DNA of 64,000 nt from Pseudomonas putida (GTDB taxonomy: Bacteria; Pseudomonadota; Gammaproteobacteria; Pseudomonadales; Pseudomonadaceae), in assembly GCF_028682395.1 (NCBI RefSeq), contig NZ_JANHLC010000011.1, positions 62,001 to 126,000 on the forward strand, written 5' to 3'. A program made the translations under genes and the position numbers. Shown here in pieces: positions 1 through 7,855 of this stretch; position 1 is the first letter of the stretch, and each line of letters starts with the position of its first letter. The notes beneath the pieces were generated by a model that saw only the letters and a list, made by a program, of their open reading frames with translations, was not told where the DNA came from and did no database searches.

Positions 1-263
1 CGGCCCTTGAGCGGCATACCACGCAGGTCCTGGAGCATCTGACCGTCGAACAACACCTGTAACCCGGCCTGCTCGGCGAACAGCAGCACCGCGCTGTCCA
101 GCGGCTGGGCCGGAATATCGAAGGCCGGGCGCGCCGATTGCTCACGGATGACCGGCGCAGCGTGTGCGGGCGCCAGGGTCAGCCAACCGCTGATTAAGCC
201 CAAATGAACGGCCAATGCCAACCGGCTGGTGGCTCGATTCCCCTTGCGACTGCGTGCCCACAT
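1..263 (-). CDS. TonB-dependent siderophore receptor, N-terminal part (cut by window edge)
   Basis: Only the first 87 or so codons are inside the window. Reading down from the ATG at 263, a basic N-terminus and a hydrophobic stretch ending in an A-H-A-A type signal-peptidase site are followed by the STN (secretin/TonB short N-terminal) domain, seen as F-D-I-P-A-Q-P-L-D-S-A-V and L-L-F-A-E-Q-A-G-L-Q-V-L-F-D. An STN domain marks FecA/FpvA-type transducing outer-membrane receptors, which pass ligand occupancy to a periplasmic FecR protein. The fecR and fecI homologues immediately upstream on the same strand fit that signalling role. Barrel, plug and ligand cannot be judged from this fragment. 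Confidence 0.88.
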   Translation of the reverse strand, partial: MWARSRKGNRATSRLALAVHLGLISGWLTLAPAHAAPVIREQSARPAFDIPAQPLDSAVLLFAEQAGLQVLFDGQMLQDLRGMPLKG

Positions 264-392
264 GATCCTGATCCCTGTACTGACGACAATGCTTATGCGA
301 ATGAATCTCACTAGCAAGACGCCTTGCCCGGGGGAACTCAGTAAGGTTTTTTGAAATTAATGGCCAAATAGCTCGGCGCCTGGCGCCAGCAC

Positions 393-1469
393 CTAATAAA
401 TCAGGCTCAGGCCTGCCAGATCGAAGTGCTTGAGCTGCAACTCCTGGCTCAGGGTCGCGGCCACGCTGTCGAGCATGTCGAGGCGGAAGACCCCGCTGAT
501 CTGACGCTCGCCCAGGGTGCTGTCGCCCAGCACAATCCGCCCCTTGCGATAGCGGTTCAGTTGCTCGACCACCTGGGCCAGGGGCTGGCGCTCGAACACC
601 AGCACGCCACGGCGCCAACCGGTGGCCCGTTGCAGATTAAGGTCGTTGAGCGCCTGCACCCCGCCGGTCTTGCTGTAGCGAGCGCCCTGCCCTTCGTCGA
701 GCTGCTGTTCGCTTTTGCCGCGCAGGGGGGCGGCCTGCAAACTGACCGCCACACTGTGCTGCAACACGCCGACCCAGGCCTGCTCGGCGCTTTCGCGGCC
801 GACCACGAAGCGCGTGCCCAGGGCGCGGGTCTGCCCGCCTGCACTCTCGACCACAAACGGCCGGTTTTCGCCCTCGCCCATGGGGGCCACATCGAAACAA
901 GCCGACCCGTTCAGCAGCCGGATCCGCCGTTCACTGTTCGTAAAAGCCAGACTGATGGCACTGCCGCTGTCGAGTTCCACCGTGCTGCCGTCAGCCAATT
1001 GCACCTGGCGCACTTCGCCCTTGCCGGCCAGGTAATCGGCTTGCAGGCGCAACAGCAGTTCGGGGCCATTGAGCCCGCCGGCACCGATCACCAACACCAG
1101 CAACGCAGCGCTGGCCGCCCGTTGCCACAGGCGTCGTGCACGCCTTGGTCGTACCGCCCTCGCCCCTGGCGAGCGAGCACGGCGGGCCGCACTCGCAACT
1201 TGCCCGTCAGCGTCGACGCCCAGTTCGCCCAACGCCGCCCACGTGCTGCGGGCAAACGCCAGCGCCGCCTCATGCCGCGGGTCAGCAGCACGCCAGCGCA
1301 ACAACTCAAGCACCTCGGCCGACGCCAGCGGCCCCGCGTGCAGACGCACCGCCCACTCGGCAGCGGCCTCTCTGATGATCTGCTCCGGGGAAATCTGGCT
1401 ATCCACGTGGCGCTCTCGAATACGAGTGAGATAGAAATCGTGAGGTCTGGACAGGCTCATCACCGTCAT
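393..1469 (-). CDS. FecR-family anti-sigma factor / iron signal transducer
   Basis: 358 codons from an ATG that directly follows the stop of the sigma-factor gene (TGA-ATG). The N-terminal cytoplasmic DUF4880-like part (A-A-E-W-A-V-R-L-H) binds the sigma factor. A single transmembrane helix near residues 115-135 (A-A-L-L-V-L-V-I-G-A-G-G) follows an Arg-rich stretch, and the periplasmic FecR domain contains the family pattern G-E-V-R-Q-V-Q-L-A-D-G-S-x-V-x-L-D. By family knowledge it relays receptor occupancy to FecI. A GTG at 1406 with a GAGAG element 6 bases upstream would give a more usual FecR length (about 337 aa), so the start is uncertain. Confidence 0.9.
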   Translation of the reverse strand: MTVMSLSRPHDFYLTRIRERHVDSQISPEQIIREAAAEWAVRLHAGPLASAEVLELLRWRAADPRHEAALAFARSTWAALGELGVDADGQVASAARRARSPGARAVRPRRARRLWQRAASAALLVLVIGAGGLNGPELLLRLQADYLAGKGEVRQVQLADGSTVELDSGSAISLAFTNSERRIRLLNGSACFDVAPMGEGENRPFVVESAGGQTRALGTRFVVGRESAEQAWVGVLQHSVAVSLQAAPLRGKSEQQLDEGQGARYSKTGGVQALNDLNLQRATGWRRGVLVFERQPLAQVVEQLNRYRKGRIVLGDSTLGERQISGVFRLDMLDSVAATLSQELQLKHFDLAGLSLIY

Positions 1470-1991
1470 TCATGGGTCTGGGTCCTGTGGCGCGCTATCT
1501 TGCAAGCGCTGCATCACATACGCCAGCGCCTTGGACAAATGCTTCTGCACCGAACTGTCGGAAATGTCCAACTGGCGGGCGACCTCGGCATGGGTCAGGC
1601 CTTCGAGGCGGTTCAGGCGGAAAATCTCCCGCGTGCGCTCGGGCAACTCCGCCACAGCCTGCAACAAACTGATGCGCTGCTGCTCGGCCATGGCCCGCGC
1701 TTCCAGGCCTGCCGACTCATCTTCGATCTCGTCCAGGGCGTCATGGCTGACCGTGTCGGTCTTGCGGCGCGTCTCCTGGCGAATATGGTCGACCAGCAGA
1801 TTGCGGGCGGTGCGGTAGAGGTAGCCTGCCGTATTGTCGATGCGCTCCTTGCGGGTCTGTTCGGCCAGGCGCAGAAAACTCTCCTGAACCAGGTCGGCCG
1901 CCAACTGCGGGTCGCGCACCTTGCGCGCCAAATAGCCGCGTAGCGCGCTGGCGTGCTTGAGAAACAGCCCTTTGAGATCCGCGTCCGACAA
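1470..1991 (-). CDS. FecI-type ECF sigma-70 factor
   Basis: 173 aa, the usual ECF length. Region 2 is seen as A-A-D-L-V-Q-E-S-F-L-R-L and region 4 as the helix-turn-helix L-P-E-R-T-R-E-I-F-R-L-N-R-L-E-G-L-T-H-A-E-V-A. The start is a TTG (S-D-A-D-L follows), chosen because GGGAG lies 5 bases upstream and no ATG in frame fits. A Fur-box-like palindrome upstream suggests iron repression. With the following fecR and the STN-containing receptor gene it forms a classic cell-surface signalling unit. The cognate siderophore or heme ligand cannot be told from this window. Confidence 0.92.
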   Translation of the reverse strand: MSDADLKGLFLKHASALRGYLARKVRDPQLAADLVQESFLRLAEQTRKERIDNTAGYLYRTARNLLVDHIRQETRRKTDTVSHDALDEIEDESAGLEARAMAEQQRISLLQAVAELPERTREIFRLNRLEGLTHAEVARQLDISDSSVQKHLSKALAYVMQRLQDSAPQDPDP

Positions 1992-2044
1992 ACCGACTCC
2001 CTGGAGCAGGTGGGAAATGGGGGCGCCATCTTACTTATTATCGA

Positions 2045-2070
2045 GAATGATTTTCAATTAATAATCATTC
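2045..2070 (-). promoter_or_regulatory. Fur-box-like palindrome upstream of the fecI-type gene
   Basis: GAATGATT and AATCATTC form a perfect inverted repeat with a 10-base AT-rich spacer (2045-2052 and 2063-2070), about 54 bases upstream of the sigma-factor start. It resembles the Fur consensus GATAATGATAATCATTATC. Iron control of fecI/fecR units by Fur is established in Pseudomonas; the assignment of this site is by resemblance only. Confidence 0.72.
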
Positions 2071-2169
2071 ATAAGTAGTGGCGAAATGCCCAAATTCGGT
2101 AGCAAGCTTGTGAAGTGGCCTGCATATTGCCTTGAAATTTCCATCTGAATGTCGCAGTTGGAGATCTGA

Positions 2170-4335
2170 ATGTCGCTTAAAAGCAATTCAATGCATCTAT
2201 CCACGGCTGAACAACGCTGGCTCCCCTGGTTCGGCAAGACCGGCAAACTGGCCATGGGCTGGGCATGCCGGGTCAACCGCACAACCTATCCGGTGATCGA
2301 GCAGACCTTCGAAGCCATTGCCGAAACCCGGGTCAAGCTGCTCCACAACTGGACCCAGGAACAGTGGGAGCACCTGGCCGAACTGGCCATGGTCGTTGAG
2401 CGCGACTTCGCCCACCTGAACAACGAAACCCTGCTGGAAAAGCTGGGCCAGGCCGAGGACGTTTCCGAACTGTTTGTCCTCGACCCAACCGGTCAGGTGC
2501 TCGCCTCGACGTGGGCCAGCCGCAGCAACGCCCGCCACGACCAGCCCAGGGCCCTGGCCGAAGGCTTGAAGGCCGCGTTTCTGCACGGCCCGTATCGCGA
2601 CCCCCTGACCTTGCAGATTGGCCCCTCTTCCTCGCGCTTTCACGATGAAGTGACGCTCATGTTCTACCAACCGCTCAAGGCCGCGGGCAAAGTGCTGGGC
2701 TGCCTTTGCGCGCGCGTGCCCAACGACGTGATGAGCGACCTGATCCAGCGCGAAGCCGGGCATATCTACGCCGAATCGGGGGACAACTACCTGTTTATGG
2801 TGCAGTCGCGCTTCGATCCGGCCATCCAGCCAGGCGTCGCGCTCTCACGCTCGCGCTTCGAAGACGCGACCTTCACCCACGGTGAAAACCTCAAGAGCGG
2901 CGTGCATACACCGTGGAAAACCGTGCAGATCCAGCGCCATACCGAACTGGAACTGCGCTTTACCGACCCCGCCACCCAGGAGTTGCACCCGGGCGTGCGC
3001 GAGACCATTCGCCAAGGCTCGAACCTGTTCGTCACCTACCCGGGCTACTCGGACTATCGGCACATTCCCGTGGTCGGCAAGGGCGTGACCTTCCAACTGC
3101 CTGGCTCGCCGGATCGCTGGGGCATGATGTGCGAGGCCGACCTGGAGGAAGTCTATCGGCGCCGCTCGCTGAGCTATGGCCTGATGCGCCCGTACCTGGC
3201 GACGATGGCCGCGCTGTTTGTCAGCAACTACCTGATACGTCATTACAGCGGCCTGTCGGCCCAGTGGATCGACCTGGTCGAAGCCTGCAGCATGCTGGTC
3301 GCCGCGTTTGTGTTCGGCGCCCTGGGGCCCAGGCGTCTGGCCGGGCGCCTGAATGAAATGACCGGCGTCATCCGGACCATTGCCGAAGGCGAAGGCAACC
3401 TGCGCCAACGCCTCGACACCGGGCGCATGGCCAACGATGAAACCGGTGATATGGGCCGCTGGATCAACAGTTTTATCGACAACCTCGACGCCGTGGTCGG
3501 CCATGTCATCAAGGCCAGCGACAGCGTCGGCAGCACCAATCGACTGATGCTCGGCCGCAGCCAGGAGGCCAATGCCAGCTCCCGGGAAGTGGCGCAAGCG
3601 GTGCATCGGATGATGATTATCGTCGAAGGCCAACTGGGCGAAATACAGCAAGCCTCGGTCAGCGCCGAGCAAATGAAGCAGGCCATGGAAGACGTGGTCA
3701 GCCGCGCCCGCGAGCAGTTCGAATCGGTGCAGCAAGGCACCCAGTCGATCCGCGATGTGGTACAGCGCTCCTCTTCCAGCGTTCAGTTGCTCGACAGCAA
3801 GATGGAACAGATCGGCAGCATTACCGGGGTGATCAGCGCCATTACCCAGCAGACCAACCTGCTGGCCCTCAACGCGGCCATCGAAGCGGCTCGCGCTGGC
3901 GAGCACGGGCGCGGCTTTGCGGTGGTGGCCGATGAGGTTCGCTCCCTGGCCGCACGCACCGCCCTGGCCGCCGAGGATATCCGCCATATGGTTGAAGACC
4001 TGCAAGGCGAAACCCAGCGCGCCGTGGCCTTTATGCAAGGCGGTGTGCAGGACGTCGACAGCAGCCTGCGCCTGGCCGAGGAAGCCTCTTCGGAAAACCT
4101 GCAATTGCATCAGGCGGTGGACGATCTGTTTCGCATTATCCAGCAACTCAATGCCAGCAGCCGCGACTGTGGCAAGACCATCCAGCAGGTCGATCAGTCT
4201 TCCAGCGACATGCGTGAAACGGCGGCGATCCTGCAAAGCAGTGCCGAGACCGTGCGCCTTAATGCCAACAAGCTGCACAAGTTGGTCGGCCAGTTCGAGG
4301 TCAGCGGCGTGGTCAGCCAGCGTTCGGCTGCATAG
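2170..4335 (+). CDS. Methyl-accepting chemotaxis protein with N-terminal sensor and mid-protein membrane hairpin
   Basis: 721 aa. The start ATG has GGAG 6 bases upstream. The C-terminal half is a standard MCP signalling domain, with the conserved hairpin tip around residues 557-591 (I-T-Q-Q-T-N-L-L-A-L-N-A-A-I-E-A-A-R-A-G-E). A HAMP-like segment lies near 390-440. The only hydrophobic segments are two closely spaced ones at about 338-360 and 366-388. The 330-residue sensor before them has no N-terminal transmembrane helix or signal peptide, so it should lie on the same side of the membrane as the signalling domain, unlike the usual periplasmic-sensor receptor. The ligand is unknown. It is transcribed divergently from the fecI unit. 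Confidence 0.9.
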   Translation: MSLKSNSMHLSTAEQRWLPWFGKTGKLAMGWACRVNRTTYPVIEQTFEAIAETRVKLLHNWTQEQWEHLAELAMVVERDFAHLNNETLLEKLGQAEDVSELFVLDPTGQVLASTWASRSNARHDQPRALAEGLKAAFLHGPYRDPLTLQIGPSSSRFHDEVTLMFYQPLKAAGKVLGCLCARVPNDVMSDLIQREAGHIYAESGDNYLFMVQSRFDPAIQPGVALSRSRFEDATFTHGENLKSGVHTPWKTVQIQRHTELELRFTDPATQELHPGVRETIRQGSNLFVTYPGYSDYRHIPVVGKGVTFQLPGSPDRWGMMCEADLEEVYRRRSLSYGLMRPYLATMAALFVSNYLIRHYSGLSAQWIDLVEACSMLVAAFVFGALGPRRLAGRLNEMTGVIRTIAEGEGNLRQRLDTGRMANDETGDMGRWINSFIDNLDAVVGHVIKASDSVGSTNRLMLGRSQEANASSREVAQAVHRMMIIVEGQLGEIQQASVSAEQMKQAMEDVVSRAREQFESVQQGTQSIRDVVQRSSSSVQLLDSKMEQIGSITGVISAITQQTNLLALNAAIEAARAGEHGRGFAVVADEVRSLAARTALAAEDIRHMVEDLQGETQRAVAFMQGGVQDVDSSLRLAEEASSENLQLHQAVDDLFRIIQQLNASSRDCGKTIQQVDQSSSDMRETAAILQSSAETVRLNANKLHKLVGQFEVSGVVSQRSAA

Positions 4336-4346
4336 GATTTTGCCCC

Positions 4347-4384
4347 GGCGTGGCGCATCACCGGCGCCACGCCACCCGTTTTGG
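4347..4384 (+). terminator. Probable rho-independent terminator of the chemotaxis receptor gene
   Basis: GGCGTGGCGC (4347-4356) pairs perfectly with GCGCCACGCC (4364-4373) across a 7-base loop, 12 bases after the stop codon. It is followed by a short run of T (ACCCGTTTTGG), so termination may be moderate. Confidence 0.6.
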
Positions 4385-4614
4385 TGCGTCAGCAGCGTAA
4401 GCCGGCCGCGTCGTGATTCAACAGCCCGCCACCGGCGCGCGTAAATCCTTGCGCCGGCCTCGGCCCGGCCAACCGCACAGACCTCGAGGTCCGGCAGCTG
4501 CACAGGATAGATCCCGGCGACAACATCAAATTGCCATCTCGGCAGTGAAATCCTACAGTCGTGCTCGCCCCGCCGACGCTCGACGCGCCGGCTTCACGCC
4601 AAAAGGACTGCACC

Positions 4615-5541
4615 GTGAGCGACGCCAAACGCTTTATTGAGATCATCGAACAGTGGCGCCACCAGCCCGATTTTCAGGCACTGACGCGCTACAACCAGTA
4701 CCGGCACTGGCTCGATTACCAACGCCTGCACGAGCACAACTTTCGCAATATGCTCGCCTGGCTGCTCAACCCACGTGAAGGCCACGGGCTCGGCGATCTG
4801 TTTATCCGGGCGCTGCTCAGCGGCCTCAAGACGTCCAGCACAGGGAATGCCCAAAGCCTGGAACGCTGGGCCGCCGAGGACAGCTGGCTGCCCGAATCGC
4901 GCCTGGCGGGGATGGACCTGAGCCACGCTTGCGTGGCTATTGAGGTGGGCGACAAAGACGGGCGCATCGACCTGGTGTTGGTCGACCCGCACAACCGTCT
5001 GGTGATCGCCATTGAGCGCAAGGACGGCCATCACCTGACCGAAGGCCAACTGGCGCGCTACAGCGACTGGATCGAAAGCCACTACGGCCAGCACTACCAT
5101 TGGCTGGGCATCGTCTCCGACAGCCATGAGCGCGTGCATCTGTACAACGACAGTAACTGGCTGCAAATCAATGACGAATGGCTGATCGCCGCCCTAACCC
5201 AAGCCCTGGCCCGCCCGGGGCTGGATGCCCTGATCCGGCCGCAACTGGACGATATCCGCTCGCGCCTGATCGTAAGCGCCTGGGAGCAGGACCCGTACTT
5301 CGCCGGAATCAATGAACACCTGCAGGACTTTGCCCAACGCCATGCTGCCCTGCTCGGCGAGTTGCACCGCCTGAAATGCTTCGCCGGCCCTTATCTCGAG
5401 ATCGACCAGGCCTATGGCGTGCGCCATGTGCTCCCCAACCTGCTGTGCAACGCGGCCGAGCCAAGCGAAATCAACGCCGTGCAACACGCCATGGAGCAGA
5501 ACGAACTGCTCAACGCCCTGTGGCGCCTTGCTCAGCAATAA
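4615..5541 (+). CDS. PD-(D/E)XK nuclease-family protein
   Basis: 308 aa from a GTG start preceded by AAGGA at a good distance. The reading frame stays open 18 codons further upstream, but without a ribosome binding site. The active-site pattern of the PD-(D/E)XK superfamily is present: D119 in R-I-D-L-V-L and E134-x-K136 in I-A-I-E-R-K-D-G, which fits a PDDEXK_4-type domain. The C-terminal 150 residues are helical with no motif I recognise. There is no restriction-modification partner, helicase or toxin-antitoxin gene next to it. It could be a lone defence or DNA-repair nuclease; the substrate is unknown. Confidence 0.75.
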   Translation: MSDAKRFIEIIEQWRHQPDFQALTRYNQYRHWLDYQRLHEHNFRNMLAWLLNPREGHGLGDLFIRALLSGLKTSSTGNAQSLERWAAEDSWLPESRLAGMDLSHACVAIEVGDKDGRIDLVLVDPHNRLVIAIERKDGHHLTEGQLARYSDWIESHYGQHYHWLGIVSDSHERVHLYNDSNWLQINDEWLIAALTQALARPGLDALIRPQLDDIRSRLIVSAWEQDPYFAGINEHLQDFAQRHAALLGELHRLKCFAGPYLEIDQAYGVRHVLPNLLCNAAEPSEINAVQHAMEQNELLNALWRLAQQ

Positions 5542-5654
5542 CGGGCTGAACCTGGAGACCGTCGCCGGACGCCCAACGCCCGGTGACCGACAAATACTGC
5601 GGGCGATTAACGCACAGTAAATCTATCCACCCACGGCGGGACGCTTGCCGACAG

Positions 5655-5685
5655 TTGACCGTATTAACTGGTTAGTACATTTTAT
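5655..5685 (+). promoter_or_regulatory. aroQ promoter with embedded TetR-type operator
   Basis: TTGACC (5655-5660) is a good -35 element and an AT-rich TTTTAT (5680-5685) a candidate -10. Between them lies GTATTAACTGGTTAGTAC (5661-5678), an 18-bp near-perfect palindrome (one imperfect pair plus the centre). A close copy occurs upstream of quiC, so both promoters are probably controlled by the neighbouring TetR protein. The placement inside the core promoter predicts repression. Confidence 0.66.
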
Positions 5686-5739
5686 CTCTCCAGGCCGGAC
5701 TGCATTCGGCCACACAAAAACAACAACGGAGAGACAACC

Positions 5740-6180
5740 ATGTCCCCTATCGTTCTGGTGCTTAACGGCCCGAACCTGAATCTGCTGGGCACCCGCGAAC
5801 CCGCCACCTACGGTCACGAAACCCTGGCCGATATCTCGGCCCTGTGTGGGCGCAGCGCCAGCGAACTGGGCCTGACCGTCGAGTTTCGCCAGACCAACCA
5901 TGAAGGCGAACTGCTCGACTGGATCCACGGCGCACGCAAGCGCTGCGCCGGCATCATCATCAATCCGGCAGCCTGGACCCACACGTCGGTGGCCATCCGC
6001 GACGCCCTGGTGGCCAGTGAACTGCCGGTGATCGAAGTTCACCTGTCCAATGTTCATGCCCGCGAACCGTTTCGCCATCACTCGTTTGTCTCGGCCATTG
6101 CCACGGCAATCCTGTGCGGCTTCGGCAGCCAGGGCTACCGCCTGGCACTCGAACATTTCGCCCAGAAGCTCAAGGGTTAA
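5740..6180 (+). CDS. aroQ: Type II 3-dehydroquinate dehydratase
   Basis: 146 aa, normal for the small dodecameric type II enzyme. It interconverts 3-dehydroquinate and 3-dehydroshikimate. Family motifs are clear: L-N-G-P-N-L-N-L-L-G-T-R-E with the catalytic Tyr24, I-I-I-N-P-A-A-W-T-H-T-S, and E-V-H-L-S-N with the catalytic His101. The start ATG follows GGAGAG. Its position with a quinate/shikimate-type dehydrogenase and quiC, and the catabolic operator in its promoter, indicate a role in quinate/shikimate breakdown rather than aromatic biosynthesis. The housekeeping aroQ copy would be elsewhere in the genome. Confidence 0.95.
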   Translation: MSPIVLVLNGPNLNLLGTREPATYGHETLADISALCGRSASELGLTVEFRQTNHEGELLDWIHGARKRCAGIIINPAAWTHTSVAIRDALVASELPVIEVHLSNVHAREPFRHHSFVSAIATAILCGFGSQGYRLALEHFAQKLKG

Positions 6181-6185
6181 TCGCA

Positions 6186-7046
6186 ATGACGCACGCTATT
6201 GCTCACGGCGTACTCGCCGGCCTGATCGGTGCCGGTATCCAAGGCTCGCGCACCCCAGCCATGCACGAACGCGAAGGCCATGCCCAGGGGCTCAATTACC
6301 TGTATCGGTTGATCGATCTGGATCAGCTTGCGCTGGATATCAATGCCCTGCCCGACCTGCTGCTGGCGGCTGAGCGCATGAACTTTACCGGGTTGAATAT
6401 CACCTTCCCGTGCAAGCAGGCGATTCTGCCGCTGCTCGATGAGTTGTCGCCCCAGGCCCGTGGAATCGGCGCGGTGAATACCGTGGTGCTCAAGGACGGG
6501 CGTCGCATTGGCCACAACACCGACTGCCTGGGCTTTGCCGAAGGCATGCGCCGCGGCCTGCATGGCGCGGCTCGCCAACGCGTGGTGCAAATGGGCGCCG
6601 GTGGTGCTGGCGCAGCGGTGGCCCATGCACTGCTCGAAGAAGGCGTGGAACAGCTGGAGATCTACGATGTGGAAAACCAGCGCGCGCAAAGCCTGGCCGC
6701 CAATCTCAACCAGCATTTCGGCAGCCTGCGCGCCAGGGCCGGTAGTGACCTGGCCAACAGCCTGGCGCTGGCCGATGGCCTGGTCAACACCACGCCCATG
6801 GGCATGGCCAAGTTGCCGGGCATGCCGGTGCCCGCCGAGCTACTGCGTCCTGAGCTGTGGGTCGCCGAGATTGTCTACTTCCCGCTGGAAACCGAACTGC
6901 TGCGCACGGCCCGTGCCTTGGGTTGCCGCACCCTCGATGGCGGCACCATGGCAGTGTTCCAGGCGGTCAAGGCCTTTGAATTGTTCAGCGGCGTAACGCC
7001 GGACGCCCAGCGCATGCTCGAACACTTCCAGAGCTTCAACGGCTGA
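6186..7046 (+). CDS. Quinate/shikimate dehydrogenase (shikimate dehydrogenase family, probably NAD-type)
   Basis: 286 aa, starting 5 bases after the aroQ stop, so co-transcribed. The catalytic Lys77 (N-I-T-F-P-C-K) and Asp113 (N-T-D-C-L-G-F) are present, and the Rossmann motif is G-A-G-G-A-G. Two details differ from biosynthetic AroE: the substrate loop reads G-S-R-T-P-A-M-H-E (Ser-x-Thr instead of Ser-x-Ser), and the cofactor loop has an acidic Y-D-V-E-N instead of the NADP-binding N-R-T. Both are features I associate with catabolic quinate/shikimate dehydrogenases such as QsuD. The likely reaction is quinate to 3-dehydroquinate and/or shikimate to 3-dehydroshikimate with NAD. Confidence 0.88.
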   Translation: MTHAIAHGVLAGLIGAGIQGSRTPAMHEREGHAQGLNYLYRLIDLDQLALDINALPDLLLAAERMNFTGLNITFPCKQAILPLLDELSPQARGIGAVNTVVLKDGRRIGHNTDCLGFAEGMRRGLHGAARQRVVQMGAGGAGAAVAHALLEEGVEQLEIYDVENQRAQSLAANLNQHFGSLRARAGSDLANSLALADGLVNTTPMGMAKLPGMPVPAELLRPELWVAEIVYFPLETELLRTARALGCRTLDGGTMAVFQAVKAFELFSGVTPDAQRMLEHFQSFNG

Positions 7047-7070
7047 CGCCGCCGCGCCCCTGCGGCGGCG
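7047..7070. terminator. Hairpin between convergent dehydrogenase and TetR genes
   Basis: CGCCGCCGC (7047-7055) pairs with GCGGCGGCG (7062-7070) across a 6-base loop, filling most of the 31-bp gap between two converging genes. There is no T-tract on either side, so it is a stable hairpin that may assist termination in both directions rather than a textbook intrinsic terminator. Confidence 0.45.
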
Positions 7071-7077
7071 CGAGAAC

Positions 7078-7755
7078 TCAGGCTTGCAGGTAGCGCAGCA
7101 CCGACTCGCAGATCATCTCGCGATGGCGCTGCTTGACCTGCTCGTCCGGCAGGTCGATCTGGAAGATTTCGCCAAAGGTATGGCGATTAGAGACGCGGTA
7201 GAAGCAGAACGAACTCACCAGCAGATGCACATCCAGAGGGTCCAGGCCGCTGCGGAACACGCCCAACTCGGCCCCACGGCGCAGGATCGCATCGAGGGCA
7301 TGGAGAATGGTGTTGTTCATCGAGCGAATCGCCGCAGACTGTTTGACGTACTCGCCCTTGTGGATATTTTCGATACTCACGATCCGTACGAAATCGACAT
7401 TACGGTCGTGGTGATCGAAGGTGAACTCGACCATTCGCCGGATCGCCTCGCGCGGCTCCAGCTCTGCCAGGTGCAGGCGGCTTTCAGTGCTGCGGATATC
7501 GCCGTAGAGCTTCTCCAGCACCTCGACATAAAGCTGTTCCTTACTGCCGAAGTAGTAATAGATCATGCGCTTGGAGGTATGGGTGCGCTCGGCAATAGCA
7601 TCGACGCGGGCGCCGGACAGCCCCTGCTGGACAAACTCGACGATGGCCTCCTGAAGGATGTTCTCGCGGGTTTTTTCCGGATTGTTCTTGCGACTCTTGC
7701 GCGGCTCGACCTGGCCGGCATCGGGCTTCACGGGGAGTTCTGGAATTATGGTCAT
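7078..7755 (-). CDS. TetR-family transcriptional regulator of the quinate/shikimate genes
   Basis: 225 aa from the ATG at 7755. The N-terminal helix-turn-helix is typical (N-I-L-Q-E-A-I-V-E-F, then G-L-S-G-A-R-V-D-A-I-A-E-R-T-H-T-S-K-R-M-I-Y-Y-Y-F-G-S-K-E-Q-L-Y). The remaining 150 residues are the helical ligand-binding domain. A Lys/Arg-rich extension precedes the HTH. It lies directly downstream of quiC on the same strand, so it is probably co-transcribed and autoregulated through the operator at 9919. The shared palindrome in the aroQ and quiC promoters is its most likely target. The inducer is inferred to be a pathway hydroaromatic acid. Confidence 0.9.
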   Translation of the reverse strand: MTIIPELPVKPDAGQVEPRKSRKNNPEKTRENILQEAIVEFVQQGLSGARVDAIAERTHTSKRMIYYYFGSKEQLYVEVLEKLYGDIRSTESRLHLAELEPREAIRRMVEFTFDHHDRNVDFVRIVSIENIHKGEYVKQSAAIRSMNNTILHALDAILRRGAELGVFRSGLDPLDVHLLVSSFCFYRVSNRHTFGEIFQIDLPDEQVKQRHREMICESVLRYLQA

Positions 7756-7855
7756 TCTGGGCTCACGGCCTGCTCTACGGACGCCGGCGATTATGGGCCG
7801 GGTCGCGCAGTGAAGGAAGCAGGGAGATGGATGATTCCATCTCCCAAGGGACGTT

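Noticed and set aside
2845..4503. 552-codon minus-strand open frame
   Set aside because: Antisense to the chemoreceptor's signalling domain; no recognisable domain.
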